Of a stretch of 14,070 nucleotides of DNA, positions 1 to 6,846 are shown one piece after another. The notes below the pieces were generated by a model. The model worked only from the letters and a program-made list of their open reading frames with translations, ran no database searches and was not told where the DNA came from. Positions within the stretch are counted from its first letter, which is position 1, and each line of letters starts with the position of its first letter. Origin of the DNA: Paracoccaceae bacterium (GTDB lineage: Bacteria; Pseudomonadota; Alphaproteobacteria; Rhodobacterales; Rhodobacteraceae); contig JAAUPC010000051.1 in the NCBI GenBank assembly GCA_012036325.1, positions 1 through 14,070 of the forward strand. Direction: 5' to 3'. A program made the position numbers and the translations under genes.

Positions 1-240
1 CACGATGATTGTTCCCAAAGAAACACCTCTGCGCTTCACGGCTCAGTCCAGCGAGTATTTTCTTCGATACATCCACTGGTTATTTTGGAAAAAATGATAC
101 GGTAACAACGGTTCAAAACTTCCGTTTACCTGAAGAGTTGCAGCTGCGCATCAACTTCCCATCCGCGCAATACGAGAATCCGTCGCCCTTTGTACTGGAT
201 TCTAATGGCACACCAAGCGGAATGCGTTGGCAAGAAGAAC
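1..240. other. AT-richer segment of unknown origin, left of the aldehyde dehydrogenase remnant
   Basis: By hand count this stretch is about 48% G+C (as low as 37% in bases 61-120), against 72% for bases 241-300. One rightward frame (from base 9) runs through it and straight into the aldehyde dehydrogenase frame, but its residues do not resemble that family. A 30-codon frame at 5-97 (begins MIVPKETPLRF, ends WLFWKK then TGA) is also open. I recognise neither product. The composition and the abrupt right edge suggest horizontally acquired DNA, or the end of a mobile element that broke into the dehydrogenase gene. No inverted-repeat end or target duplication can be confirmed inside the window. 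Confidence 0.5.
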
Positions 241-443
241 TCGACCGCGTGGTGGCGCTGGCGCGGCAGTTGCGCGCCGGGATGGTCGAGATGAACGGCA
301 AGTCGCGCGGTGCCGGGGCGCCGTTTGGCGGGGTCAAATCATCCGGCCGCGCCCGGGAAGGCGGGGTCTGGGGGATTGAGGAATTCCTTGAGGTCAAGGC
401 CATCTCTGGCTGGGACGGATCGCAGGACATCGCGGCCGAATAA
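237..443 (+). pseudogene. Aldehyde dehydrogenase, C-terminal remnant only
   Basis: The last ~68 codons read as the C-terminus of an NAD(P)+-dependent aldehyde dehydrogenase. Visible are the helix LARQLRAGMVEMNGKSRG, the APFGGVKSSGRAREGG segment that is strongly conserved near the family's C-terminus, and the ending WGIEEFLEVKAISGW. Family members are about 470-500 residues, so more than 85% is missing, including the catalytic Cys and Glu and the whole Rossmann domain. The frame stays open leftwards to base 9, but residues 1 to about 76 of that ORF are unrelated and lie in AT-richer DNA. I infer a truncation by insertion or recombination near bases 235-245, giving a non-functional remnant or a chimeric ORF. 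The TAA stop (441-443) abuts the stop codon of the convergent gene with no spacer. Confidence 0.8.
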
Positions 444-2066
444 TCAGGCGCTGCGGGCAAAGCTGTCAGCGCGGGCCAAGGCCCAGGCTTCGGCAAAGCG
501 GGGGGATGAGGCCGGGTCGGCGATCAACTGGCCCGGCTGCAACTGCTCATACTGGTCGGCCAGTGAAATCACCTTGTCCGAAGACGCGCGGCGCAAAAAG
601 TGGTGCGGCCTGAGGTCCGAGGGCTGCGCCAGGCCTGCGGCGGCCACAAGCTCCGCCAAGGCATGCAGGGTGTTGCGGTGGAAACTGGCCACCCGTTCGG
701 CTTTGTCCGGCACCACGATGGCGCGCTGGCGCAGGGGGTCTTGCGTCGCAACCCCGGTGGGGCATGCGCCAGTATGGCAGGACTGCGCCTGAATGCAGCC
801 GACCGCGAACATGAAGCCGCGCGCGGCATTGCACCAATCCGCGCCCAACGCCAGCACACGCGCCATGTCGAAAGCCGAGGTGATCTTGCCCGACGCGCCA
901 ATGCGGACCCGGTCGCGCATCCCGATGCCCACAAGCGCGTTATGAACCAGCGAAAGCCCATCGCGCAGCGGCATGCCGACATGGTCCATGAATTCCAGGG
1001 GGGCAGCGCCGGTGCCGCCTTCCTTGCCGTCAACAACGATGAAATCCGGCGTGATGCCGGTGGCCAGCATCGCCTTGCAGATTGCCATGAACTCCCACGG
1101 GTGACCGATGCAAAGCTTGAACCCGGCAGGCTTGCCGCCCGAAAGCTCGCGCATCAGGGCGATGTGTTCCAGAAGGCCGGTGGGCGTGGAAAAGCAGGAA
1201 TGGTGGGCGGGTGAGTTGCAGTCCTGACCCATCGGCACGCCGCGGATCAGCGCGATTTCTTCAGTGACCTTGGCCCCCGGCAGCACGCCGCCATGGCCGG
1301 GCTTGGCGCCTTGCGACAGTTTCAGTTCCACCATCTTGATCTGGGGGTCGGCGGCAGTATCGGCGAATTTCGCGGGGTCGAAGGTCCCGTCCACCGCCCG
1401 CGCACCAAAGTAGCCTGAGCCGATTTCCCAAACGAGATCCCCGCCATGTTCGCGGTGATAGGGCGACACGCCGCCTTCGCCGGTGTCATGGAAGAACCCG
1501 CCCGCCTGCGCACCCTTGTTCAACGCGCGGATGGCGGTGGCGGACAGGGCCCCGTAGCTCATCGCTGAGATGTTCAGAAGGCTGGCGGAATAGGGCTGCT
1601 TTGTCCCCGCCCCGACCACCGTGCGCATCGCGTCATGGGGCAGGGTCGGTTGCGGCGCGATGGAGTGGTGGAGCCATTCGTATTGTTCCTGGTAGACATC
1701 ATACATCGTGCCGAAGGGGCGCTTGTCGAGGTCACGCTTGGCGCGCTGGTAGACGATGGCGCGCTTGTCGCGGGGGAAGGGGGCACCGTCCTTGTCGCCT
1801 TCAAAGAAATACTGCCGCATCTCGGGCCGGATGGATTCCAAGAGGAAGCGCAGGTGGGCGGCGACAGGGTAATTGCGCAGGACAGCGTGGCGGGTTTGCG
1901 TCAGGTCATGCGCGCCGATGGCCACCAGCGCGAGGCAGAGCGCGGCGAATGGCAAAAGCCACCAGGTTTGCCCGGGGAAGACGGCGATCAGCGCCAGGGC
2001 TGCGAAGGCAAGGATCGCGGGCCAGGTGACCAGGGCGTAGCGGAAGGTGAAGATCGTCGCAAGCAT
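444..2066 (-). CDS. FMN-binding glutamate synthase family protein, membrane-anchored
   Basis: This 540-residue protein carries the FMN-binding (beta/alpha)8 domain of the glutamate synthase large subunit, without the glutaminase domain. Two hydrophobic segments (about residues 10-30 and 34-51) suggest an N-terminal membrane anchor. The core runs from about residue 150 to 440, with the stretches ISAMSYGALS, DTGEGGVSPYH, KLSQGAKPGHGG and VVDGKEGGTGAAP. Cysteines 424, 430 and 435 form C-x5-C-x4-C, the 3Fe-4S ligand spacing of GltB. The family is common in proteobacteria, but its physiological reaction is not firmly established; glutamate formation from 2-oxoglutarate is only inferred, because no amidotransferase domain is present. 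A GAGG ribosome site lies about 7 bases before the ATG. It is the last gene of the leftward block, 60 bases after rluA, and ends directly against the aldehyde dehydrogenase remnant. Confidence 0.88.
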   Translation of the reverse strand: MLATIFTFRYALVTWPAILAFAALALIAVFPGQTWWLLPFAALCLALVAIGAHDLTQTRHAVLRNYPVAAHLRFLLESIRPEMRQYFFEGDKDGAPFPRDKRAIVYQRAKRDLDKRPFGTMYDVYQEQYEWLHHSIAPQPTLPHDAMRTVVGAGTKQPYSASLLNISAMSYGALSATAIRALNKGAQAGGFFHDTGEGGVSPYHREHGGDLVWEIGSGYFGARAVDGTFDPAKFADTAADPQIKMVELKLSQGAKPGHGGVLPGAKVTEEIALIRGVPMGQDCNSPAHHSCFSTPTGLLEHIALMRELSGGKPAGFKLCIGHPWEFMAICKAMLATGITPDFIVVDGKEGGTGAAPLEFMDHVGMPLRDGLSLVHNALVGIGMRDRVRIGASGKITSAFDMARVLALGADWCNAARGFMFAVGCIQAQSCHTGACPTGVATQDPLRQRAIVVPDKAERVASFHRNTLHALAELVAAAGLAQPSDLRPHHFLRRASSDKVISLADQYEQLQPGQLIADPASSPRFAEAWALARADSFARSA

Positions 2067-2126
2067 GGGTGCCTCACTGGCTTTTGCCGGGAGTTAAGCA
2101 CCGAAATCATGAAGGATGTGCGAAAT

Positions 2127-2822
2127 TCAGAAGGGTGCCGGGGACGTGAAGCTGACACGCTCACCGGTTGTGGGGTGGTGGAGGGACAAAGTCTCGGCAT
2201 GCAGCATCAGGCGGGGGTGCAGCGCGCAGGATTCGGGCGCATATATCTGATCGCCCAGGATGGGATGGCCAAGCGCCAGCATGTGGACGCGGAGCTGGTG
2301 GCTGCGCCCGGTATGGGGGGTCAGACGGACGCGGGTTTCGGTATCGGTACGGCCGATCACCTGCCAGTCGGTCTGGGCGGGCCTGCCGTCGGGGGTGACC
2401 TTCTGGCGGGGGCGGTAGTCCCAGTCGCTGCCGATGGGAAGGTCAACCGTGCCGCTATCTTCGGCCATGACGCCCTGCAGCCGGGCGATATAGGTCTTTT
2501 GCGCGCGGCGGTGTTCGAATTCCTGCCCCAGAAACCCCTGCGCCTGTTTGGTGCGGGCGAAGAGGATCACGCCGGACGTGTCACAGTCGAGGCGATGGAC
2601 GAGGAGAGCATCCCAGCGGGCGGCTTGCAGGCGGGTGAGGAGGCAATCCTGCCGGTTCTCCAGCTTGCCAGGGACAGAGAGGAGGCCGGCAGGTTTGTCC
2701 ATGACCAGAAGCTGCGCGTCCTCATGAAGGAACTGCAGCGGCGTGTTGGGCGGATCATAGGCGAAATCCGGAATCAGCGAGGGGCCGGAACCGGTGGGCC
2801 CGGGCCTGCGAAAGCTAGACAA
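2127..2822 (-). CDS. rluA: RluA-type pseudouridine synthase (23S rRNA / tRNA)
   Basis: This 231-residue protein isomerises uridine to pseudouridine in RNA. The catalytic motif is HRLDCDTSG, with the nucleophilic Asp at residue 79. Other family stretches are MDKPAGLLSVPGKLE near residue 41, RPRQKV near 137, and TGRSHQLRVHMLALGHPILG at 171-190. There is no N-terminal S4 domain. Length and these stretches match E. coli RluA (about 219 residues, acting on 23S U746 and tRNA U32) better than RluC or RluD; the exact targets are inferred. The only well-placed start is a TTG at 2820-2822, because the next Met lies inside the conserved core. That start overlaps the end of the upstream methyltransferase gene by 8 bases, which suggests translational coupling. 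Confidence 0.9.
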   Translation of the reverse strand: MSSFRRPGPTGSGPSLIPDFAYDPPNTPLQFLHEDAQLLVMDKPAGLLSVPGKLENRQDCLLTRLQAARWDALLVHRLDCDTSGVILFARTKQAQGFLGQEFEHRRAQKTYIARLQGVMAEDSGTVDLPIGSDWDYRPRQKVTPDGRPAQTDWQVIGRTDTETRVRLTPHTGRSHQLRVHMLALGHPILGDQIYAPESCALHPRLMLHAETLSLHHPTTGERVSFTSPAPF

Positions 2823-3708
2823 TGCGGTGGCCTGCGGCGGTCAGCCGTTCGCGCAGGTGGCGGATGTGGGCGGGGCCCACTTCACAGCAGCCGCCGACAA
2901 TAGTGGCGCCCATGTCTACCCAAGCCATTGCGAAATCACCGTATTTTTCGGCCGTAAGGTCGTGGCGGTGGGTAAGTTCCTTCACTGTCGGCGCGTCTTT
3001 CAGGAAGTTGCCGGAGATATGGGTGAAGCCGTTCGCATAGGCGCCGAAAGGCTTGCCCAAGGGTTTCAACGTGGCCATCGCATCGGCCATCGCCTCGGGC
3101 ACCGAACAGTTGGCGAGGAGGGCGGCGATGGGGTGCTGCAACAGGCGCTTGAGGTCCGCCACGGGTTCACCGGAGCGCAGACGCGTGCCGTCGCGGTCAT
3201 CGACCGAGACCGAAAGCCAGACGGGTTTCCCCGCAGCCAGCGCTCCGATCACGGCACCTTCGGCGGCCTCGACCGAGGCGGCGGTTTCGATCAGGATCAG
3301 ATCGACATGGGGACCAAGGATACGGGCAATCTCGGCGTATTTCGGGGCGGCCTTGGCCAGGGGTTCGGTGAGGTCAGGCCGGTAGCTGGCCTGCAATGGG
3401 CCAAGCGAGCCTGCGATGCGGCTGCCGGGAGAGGCGGCCCGGGCCTCATGCGCCTCGGCCAAGGCGCGCAGGTGGAGGGCGTGGAACATGTGGTCAAGAC
3501 CGGCAAGCTGAAGCCGGTCATGGTGGATGGCATAGGTGTTAGTGGTGGCGATAGTGGCCCCGGCGGCGAAATAGTCAGCGTGGATGTCGCGGACCATGCC
3601 GGGATGGTCGAGCATGACGCGGGTGGCCCAAAGCGGCGTCGGGTCATCACCCGACCGGGCCACCAGTTCCTGGCCCATGCCGCCGTCAAGAAGGGAGATG
3701 TCGGTCAT
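2815..3708 (-). CDS. Homocysteine S-methyltransferase family protein
   Basis: This 297-residue protein belongs to the zinc-dependent homocysteine methyltransferase family (the fold of BHMT, MmuM and the MetH homocysteine domain), which moves a methyl group to homocysteine to make methionine. Visible signatures are LLDGGMGQEL at residues 6-15, TTNTYA at 55-60, GSLGP at 100-104 and ILIET near 138. The three zinc ligands are Cys201 (NCSVPEAM) and Cys274-Cys275 (GGCCEVGP). The methyl donor (betaine, S-methylmethionine or another) cannot be read from the sequence. The ATG at 3708 is chosen because AGGAA lies 7 bases upstream and the family motif follows directly; a GTG at 3744 falls in the loop of a palindromic repeat. 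rluA overlaps its 3' end. The sulfoxide reductase gene lies 94 bases upstream, separated by that repeat. Confidence 0.88.
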   Translation of the reverse strand: MTDISLLDGGMGQELVARSGDDPTPLWATRVMLDHPGMVRDIHADYFAAGATIATTNTYAIHHDRLQLAGLDHMFHALHLRALAEAHEARAASPGSRIAGSLGPLQASYRPDLTEPLAKAAPKYAEIARILGPHVDLILIETAASVEAAEGAVIGALAAGKPVWLSVSVDDRDGTRLRSGEPVADLKRLLQHPIAALLANCSVPEAMADAMATLKPLGKPFGAYANGFTHISGNFLKDAPTVKELTHRHDLTAEKYGDFAMAWVDMGATIVGGCCEVGPAHIRHLRERLTAAGHRIV

Positions 3709-3731
3709 TGCGTTGTTCCTGTGGCTGGCCG

Positions 3732-3752
3732 CCGGGGGTTTCACACCCCCGG
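3732..3752. repeat. Strong palindromic element between fRMsr and methyltransferase genes
   Basis: Eight-base arms CCGGGGGT (3732-3739) and ACCCCCGG (3745-3752) pair perfectly around the 5-base loop TTCAC. The element is followed on the + strand by ACCCCCGTGGGATATTT. It lies in the 94-base gap between two genes of one leftward block. From memory, similar 'CCCCCGGACCCCCG' hairpins recur between genes in Rhodobacterales, so this may be a dispersed REP-like repeat. It could also attenuate transcription or protect mRNA ends. No U-tract follows on either strand, so it is not a classical terminator. Confidence 0.55.
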
Positions 3753-3802
3753 ACCCCCGTGGGATATTTGGGCAGAAAGAATGACAGTTTAAGTTAAATT
3801 AG

Positions 3803-4267
3803 TCAGATCGCATCGTGGAACACTTCGGCGAGAAGGGGAACAAGCCAGGCCTCATCTTCGGCTGTGAAAGCGGCGGGGGTGTCGCTGTCAAGGTCAAGGA
3901 CGCCGAGGAGTTTGCCTTGACCGTTCCAGACCGGCAGGACCAATTCGGATTTCGTCGAGGACGAGCAGGCGATGTGGCCGGGAAACGCCTCAACATCCGG
4001 GACGTTCTGGATCTGGCCGGTGCGGGCGGCGGCACCACAGACGCCACGCGAAAACGGGATGACCAGACAACCGTGGCCACCCTGGTAGGGGCCGATCTTC
4101 AGGAGTTCCGGTGCCACCACGCGGTAAAAGCCCGTCCAGTCGCAGCACGGGTGGGCGTGATGGATTTCGCAGACAACGGTGGCCATAAGGGCGACGGTGT
4201 CCGCCTCACCTTGCGTCAGGGCGCGGATGGCGGCGGTGATGGCCGGGTAATCAATGTCAGTAGCCAA
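3803..4267 (-). CDS. msrC: Free methionine-(R)-sulfoxide reductase (GAF domain)
   Basis: This 154-residue single GAF-domain protein should reduce free L-methionine-(R)-sulfoxide to methionine in the cytoplasm, using thioredoxin-type reductant. Cys67, Cys77 and Cys101 have spacings of 10 and 24, identical to Cys84, Cys94 and Cys118 of E. coli fRMsr (YebR/MsrC); by alignment Cys101 is the catalytic residue. Other landmarks are DWTGFYR at 43-49, GPYQG at 59-63, IPFSRGVCGAA at 70-80 and AFPGHIAC at 94-101. The length is normal. The start overlaps the 3' end of the upstream gamma-glutamyltransferase gene by 11 bases, so the two are probably translated from one message. The methyltransferase that follows also makes methionine, which supports a methionine-recovery role. 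Confidence 0.92.
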   Translation of the reverse strand: MATDIDYPAITAAIRALTQGEADTVALMATVVCEIHHAHPCCDWTGFYRVVAPELLKIGPYQGGHGCLVIPFSRGVCGAAARTGQIQNVPDVEAFPGHIACSSSTKSELVLPVWNGQGKLLGVLDLDSDTPAAFTAEDEAWLVPLLAEVFHDAI

Positions 4268-5831
4268 GGGCGCAGCCGTCCTTTCGCGGGTCAGAGGCCC
4301 CGATCAGGATGTCATCCTGCAGAAGGATGGCCTGAGCGCCGCCGATGGGCGTGTCGGGGATGATGACGGGGTGGCCCATCGCGGCAAGATCGGCGCGGAC
4401 CTGGTCGGAATAGCCCCGCTCAACCTCCATCCCGTCTACGCCAGAGAAGGCGCGGGGGGTGTCGATGGCGGTTTGCGGGTCCATCGCGAAATCGGTGAGG
4501 TTCGAGACAAAGCGCGCGTGGCCGGTGGACTGGTAAGCGCCGCCCATGACACCGAAGGGCATGATGACGCGGCCATTGCGGCGGATCATGCCGGGGATGA
4601 TGGTGTGCATCGGGCGCTTGCGGGGGCCAGCCTCATTCGGGTGGCCTTCGGCAAGGGTGAAACCTGCGCCCCGGTTCTGGAAGTTGATCCCGAACTTCGT
4701 CGAGGCAAGGCCGGACCCGAAGCCCCAGAAAATGGAATAGATCAGCGAGACTGCCATGCGGTCACGGTCTACCACGGTGATGTAGATCGTGTCCTTGTGC
4801 ACAGCCTCTGTCAGGGGGGCGGCGCTGGGCATGGCGCGCTTTGGATCGATCAGGGCGGCGAGGCGTGCGGCCGTGTCGGCGGAGAGCATGTGACCCAGCC
4901 GGGACATGTGCTGGGGGTCGGCGATGAAGCGGTTGCGGGCGTCATAGGCCAATTTCGTGGCCTCGGCCTCAATATGCGCGCGGGGGGCGCCGGTGGGGTC
5001 CATCCCGGCAATGTCGAAATGTTTCAGGATGTTGAGGAGAAGGATGGCTGTGGCACCCTGGCCGTTTGGCGGGTGTTCGACCAGTTCGACATCCCTGTAG
5101 GTGCCGCTGATAGGGGTGGTGTAATCGCAGGCGGTGCTGGCCAGATCGTCCAGCGTATGGCTGCCACCCAGGGCCTGCAGCGAGGTGATCAGGTCCGCGG
5201 CCACCTCACCTTCATAGAACCCGGCGCGGCCGTCGCGGGCGATGCGGCGGAACACCTCAGCCTGCTGTGGGGCGCGGAAGATCTGGCCGATGCGCGGGGC
5301 CTGGCCGTTGAGGCTGTAGAACTCCCGTGCAGCGCCTTGCAGGCAGGACAGGCTTTCGGCCCAGTCAAAGGCCACGCGGGGGGCGACGGGGATCCCTTCC
5401 TCGGCATAGTGGATCGCGGGGGCGAGGATTTGCGCGAGGGGGAGGCGGCCGTGGTCGGCGTTGAGGCGGCAGAAGGCATCCACCGCGCCGGGGAGGGTGA
5501 CGGCTTCGATCCCCTGGGTGGGGATGGCGGTCAGGCCTTTGTCGCGCAGGGCGGCAGGGTCGAGGCCAAGGGGCGCGCGGCCCGAGCCGTTGAGGGCGAG
5601 GATCTCTTCCGTGCCGGCGGGTTTGACAAGAACGAAGCAATCGCCGCCAATCCCGGTCATCTGCGGTTCGGCTATGCCAAGGACCAAGGCTCCGGCGATG
5701 GCGGCGTCGGCGGCGTTGCCCCCGGATTTCAGCACCTCAACCGCGACCTGGGCCGCGATGGGATGTGATGTGGCACAAAGGCCGTTCTGCGCATAGACGG
5801 CAGAGCGGCCGGGTAGATGAAGATCGCGCAT
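4257..5831 (-). CDS. ggt: Gamma-glutamyltransferase family protein (cytoplasmic type)
   Basis: This 524-residue Ntn-hydrolase should hydrolyse or transfer the gamma-glutamyl group of glutathione or related amides. The self-cleavage and nucleophile site is Thr348 in HKDTIYITVVD, aligning with TTHYSVVD of classical enzymes. Further landmarks are SGGNAADAAIA near residue 36, TGIGGDCF at 59-66, EHPPNGQG at 252-259, GFGSGL at 370-375 and the ending ASDPRKDGCALGY. There is no signal peptide, so it is predicted to be cytoplasmic, unlike periplasmic E. coli Ggt; it most resembles the YwrD-like branch. True substrates are uncertain. The ATG at 5831 is chosen because the conserved region begins soon after it. 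The frame stays open to 6017, but those codons lack family resemblance and would overlap the anti-sigma kinase gene. A 6-bp hairpin lies just before the start. Confidence 0.88.
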   Translation of the reverse strand: MRDLHLPGRSAVYAQNGLCATSHPIAAQVAVEVLKSGGNAADAAIAGALVLGIAEPQMTGIGGDCFVLVKPAGTEEILALNGSGRAPLGLDPAALRDKGLTAIPTQGIEAVTLPGAVDAFCRLNADHGRLPLAQILAPAIHYAEEGIPVAPRVAFDWAESLSCLQGAAREFYSLNGQAPRIGQIFRAPQQAEVFRRIARDGRAGFYEGEVAADLITSLQALGGSHTLDDLASTACDYTTPISGTYRDVELVEHPPNGQGATAILLLNILKHFDIAGMDPTGAPRAHIEAEATKLAYDARNRFIADPQHMSRLGHMLSADTAARLAALIDPKRAMPSAAPLTEAVHKDTIYITVVDRDRMAVSLIYSIFWGFGSGLASTKFGINFQNRGAGFTLAEGHPNEAGPRKRPMHTIIPGMIRRNGRVIMPFGVMGGAYQSTGHARFVSNLTDFAMDPQTAIDTPRAFSGVDGMEVERGYSDQVRADLAAMGHPVIIPDTPIGGAQAILLQDDILIGASDPRKDGCALGY

Positions 5832-5834
5832 TAA

Positions 5835-5853
5835 GGCCCCCGATGTTGGGGCC
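5835..5853 (-). promoter_or_regulatory. Hairpin in the ggt translation-initiation region
   Basis: GGCCCC (5835-5840) and GGGGCC (5848-5853) form a perfect 6-bp stem around a 7-base loop, 3 bases upstream of the ggt ATG on the leftward message. The G-rich tract that would serve as ribosome site (GGGGG read on the - strand) lies inside the stem, so folding could hide it. There is no T-run, so it is not a terminator. The regulatory role is inferred. Confidence 0.4.
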
Positions 5854-5967
5854 AAGCTATTGCCCGGGCGCGGCAATGCCAAGGGGCTGCAATGCTGCCC
5901 TGACTGGCGGTGCCGTATTGGGCCAAGTGGGACAGAGTACGGGAAAGCGGCGGGCCTGCCTGACCGA

Positions 5968-6441
5968 CTAAAGCGGGATGGTGAAGCTGAGCTTGTTCTG
6001 ACCGCCGACACGGGCATAGTGCAGCCCTTCGGTCAGCTGGCGGATGAGATGCCAGCCGAACCCGCCTTCTGGCAGATCGGACAGGGAGTGGTCGGCATAG
6101 CTGGATGCAGGATCGGCGCCCCGCCCGGGAAGGCCCCCAGCAGGCAGCTGGTTGCCGGGCATGGCCACGCCGCTGTCAGTGATCTGGCAGGCAAGCCCCG
6201 CCCCAAGAAGCCGGAGCGAGACGGAAATCTGCCCCGGCCCGCCCGCATAGGCGTGTTTGGCGACGTTGTTCAGCACTTCGGCCAAGACAACCTCAACCGT
6301 GCCGCGTTGATCAGCGGTCAGTTGCGACAAGGGCTGCGCCGCTGCGATCTTGGCAAGGCCGGTCCGAACGGCAAGGGGATCACTGGCCAGAACAAAGGAG
6401 TGGCTTGTTCCGGCGCCAGCGAGATCAGGCGCTGGCGACAT
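5968..6441 (-). CDS. GHKL ATPase, anti-sigma factor kinase (RsbW/SpoIIAB-like)
   Basis: This 157-residue HATPase_c domain protein should act as a serine kinase and anti-sigma or switch protein opposing the STAS partner encoded just upstream. The N-box is EVVLAEVLNNVAKHAY (residues 50-65, with Glu55 and Asn58-Asn59). The G1 box is ITDSGVAMPG (87-96) and the G2 box is GGFGWHLIRQL (126-136). No membrane or sensory domain is present. The ATG at 6441 gives a 17-base overlap with the STAS gene; an alternative ATG at 6459 would add 6 residues. Neither has a clear ribosome site, so coupling to the upstream gene is likely. No sigma factor or PP2C phosphatase is nearby, so the client is unknown. It could control a process other than sigma release. 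Confidence 0.85.
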   Translation of the reverse strand: MSPAPDLAGAGTSHSFVLASDPLAVRTGLAKIAAAQPLSQLTADQRGTVEVVLAEVLNNVAKHAYAGGPGQISVSLRLLGAGLACQITDSGVAMPGNQLPAGGLPGRGADPASSYADHSLSDLPEGGFGWHLIRQLTEGLHYARVGGQNKLSFTIPL

Positions 6442-6766
6442 GCGAAAGCGCCGCGGCATGGGTCGGATGGATGGTGAAGATCGAATCCATGCGCGTCAGA
6501 CGAAACACCTTTTCCACGGTCGGCGTCAGGCTTGAAAGCTCAAGCGCGCGATCGGGGCCGAGCAGCTTTTTCACCGCCACGATGGCACCAAGACCGCTGG
6601 AGTCAAGAAACTGCACGCGCGCCAGATCCAGAACGACGCGCGGTTCGCCCGACTGGGTAAGGTCACGCATCTTTTCCTTGAACTGGATGGCGCTGGCGGC
6701 ATCGATCCTGTCTTCCATCACCAGGACAGACAGCAGCTTGGGCCGGGTCTGGGTTTGCAACTGCAT
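6425..6766 (-). CDS. STAS-domain anti-sigma factor antagonist (RsbV/SpoIIAA-like)
   Basis: This 113-residue protein is a lone STAS domain. The phosphorylation loop FLDSSGLGA puts the likely phospho-serine at residue 56. It is preceded by the strand RVVLDLARVQ and followed by the helix IVAVKKLLG. In the known partner switch the unphosphorylated form binds the GHKL kinase and frees its client, and the kinase phosphorylates the serine to reset the switch. The ATG at 6766 sits 7 bases after an AAGGGAA ribosome site; a GTG directly before it would be too close. It overlaps the kinase gene by 17 bases, so the pair is one translational unit. hspQ lies 80 bases upstream and may or may not share the transcript. 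Confidence 0.9.
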   Translation of the reverse strand: MQLQTQTRPKLLSVLVMEDRIDAASAIQFKEKMRDLTQSGEPRVVLDLARVQFLDSSGLGAIVAVKKLLGPDRALELSSLTPTVEKVFRLTRMDSIFTIHPTHAAALSHVASA

Positions 6767-6796
6767 CACGGGGTTCCCTTCATGGTTTCCCCGCAG

Positions 6797-6816
6797 GCTA
6801 AAACCAAAGGGTTAGC
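6797..6816 (-). other. Weak stem-loop between hspQ and the STAS gene
   Basis: GCTAA (6797-6801) pairs with TTAGC (6812-6816), and two more C-G pairs follow after a two-base bulge around an AAAG loop. It lies about 30 bases after the hspQ stop on the leftward strand. No T-run follows, so it is at best a weak terminator or mRNA-end structure. Confidence 0.25.
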
Positions 6817-6846
6817 AACACGTAACCGAATCCCCGGCTTTCAGGC

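Noticed and set aside
1..240. N-terminus of a tyrosine recombinase
   Set aside because: The segment PFVLDSNGTPS faintly recalls some integrase N-termini, but the frame ends in aldehyde dehydrogenase and no catalytic residue is present, so it cannot be supported.
1635..2903. Long rightward ORF (422 codons) opposite the glutamate synthase-like and rluA genes
   Set aside because: Antisense shadow: it is Gly/Arg/Ala-rich, has no recognisable motif and spans two well-supported leftward genes.
3709..3744. GTG start adding 12 residues to the homocysteine methyltransferase
   Set aside because: The start lies in the loop of a palindromic repeat, and the ATG at 3708 has an AGGAA site and begins the family motif.
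4254..5768. Rightward 504-codon ORF opposite ggt
   Set aside because: High-GC mirror frame of a conserved gene. The leftward frame has the catalytic Thr and all family motifs.
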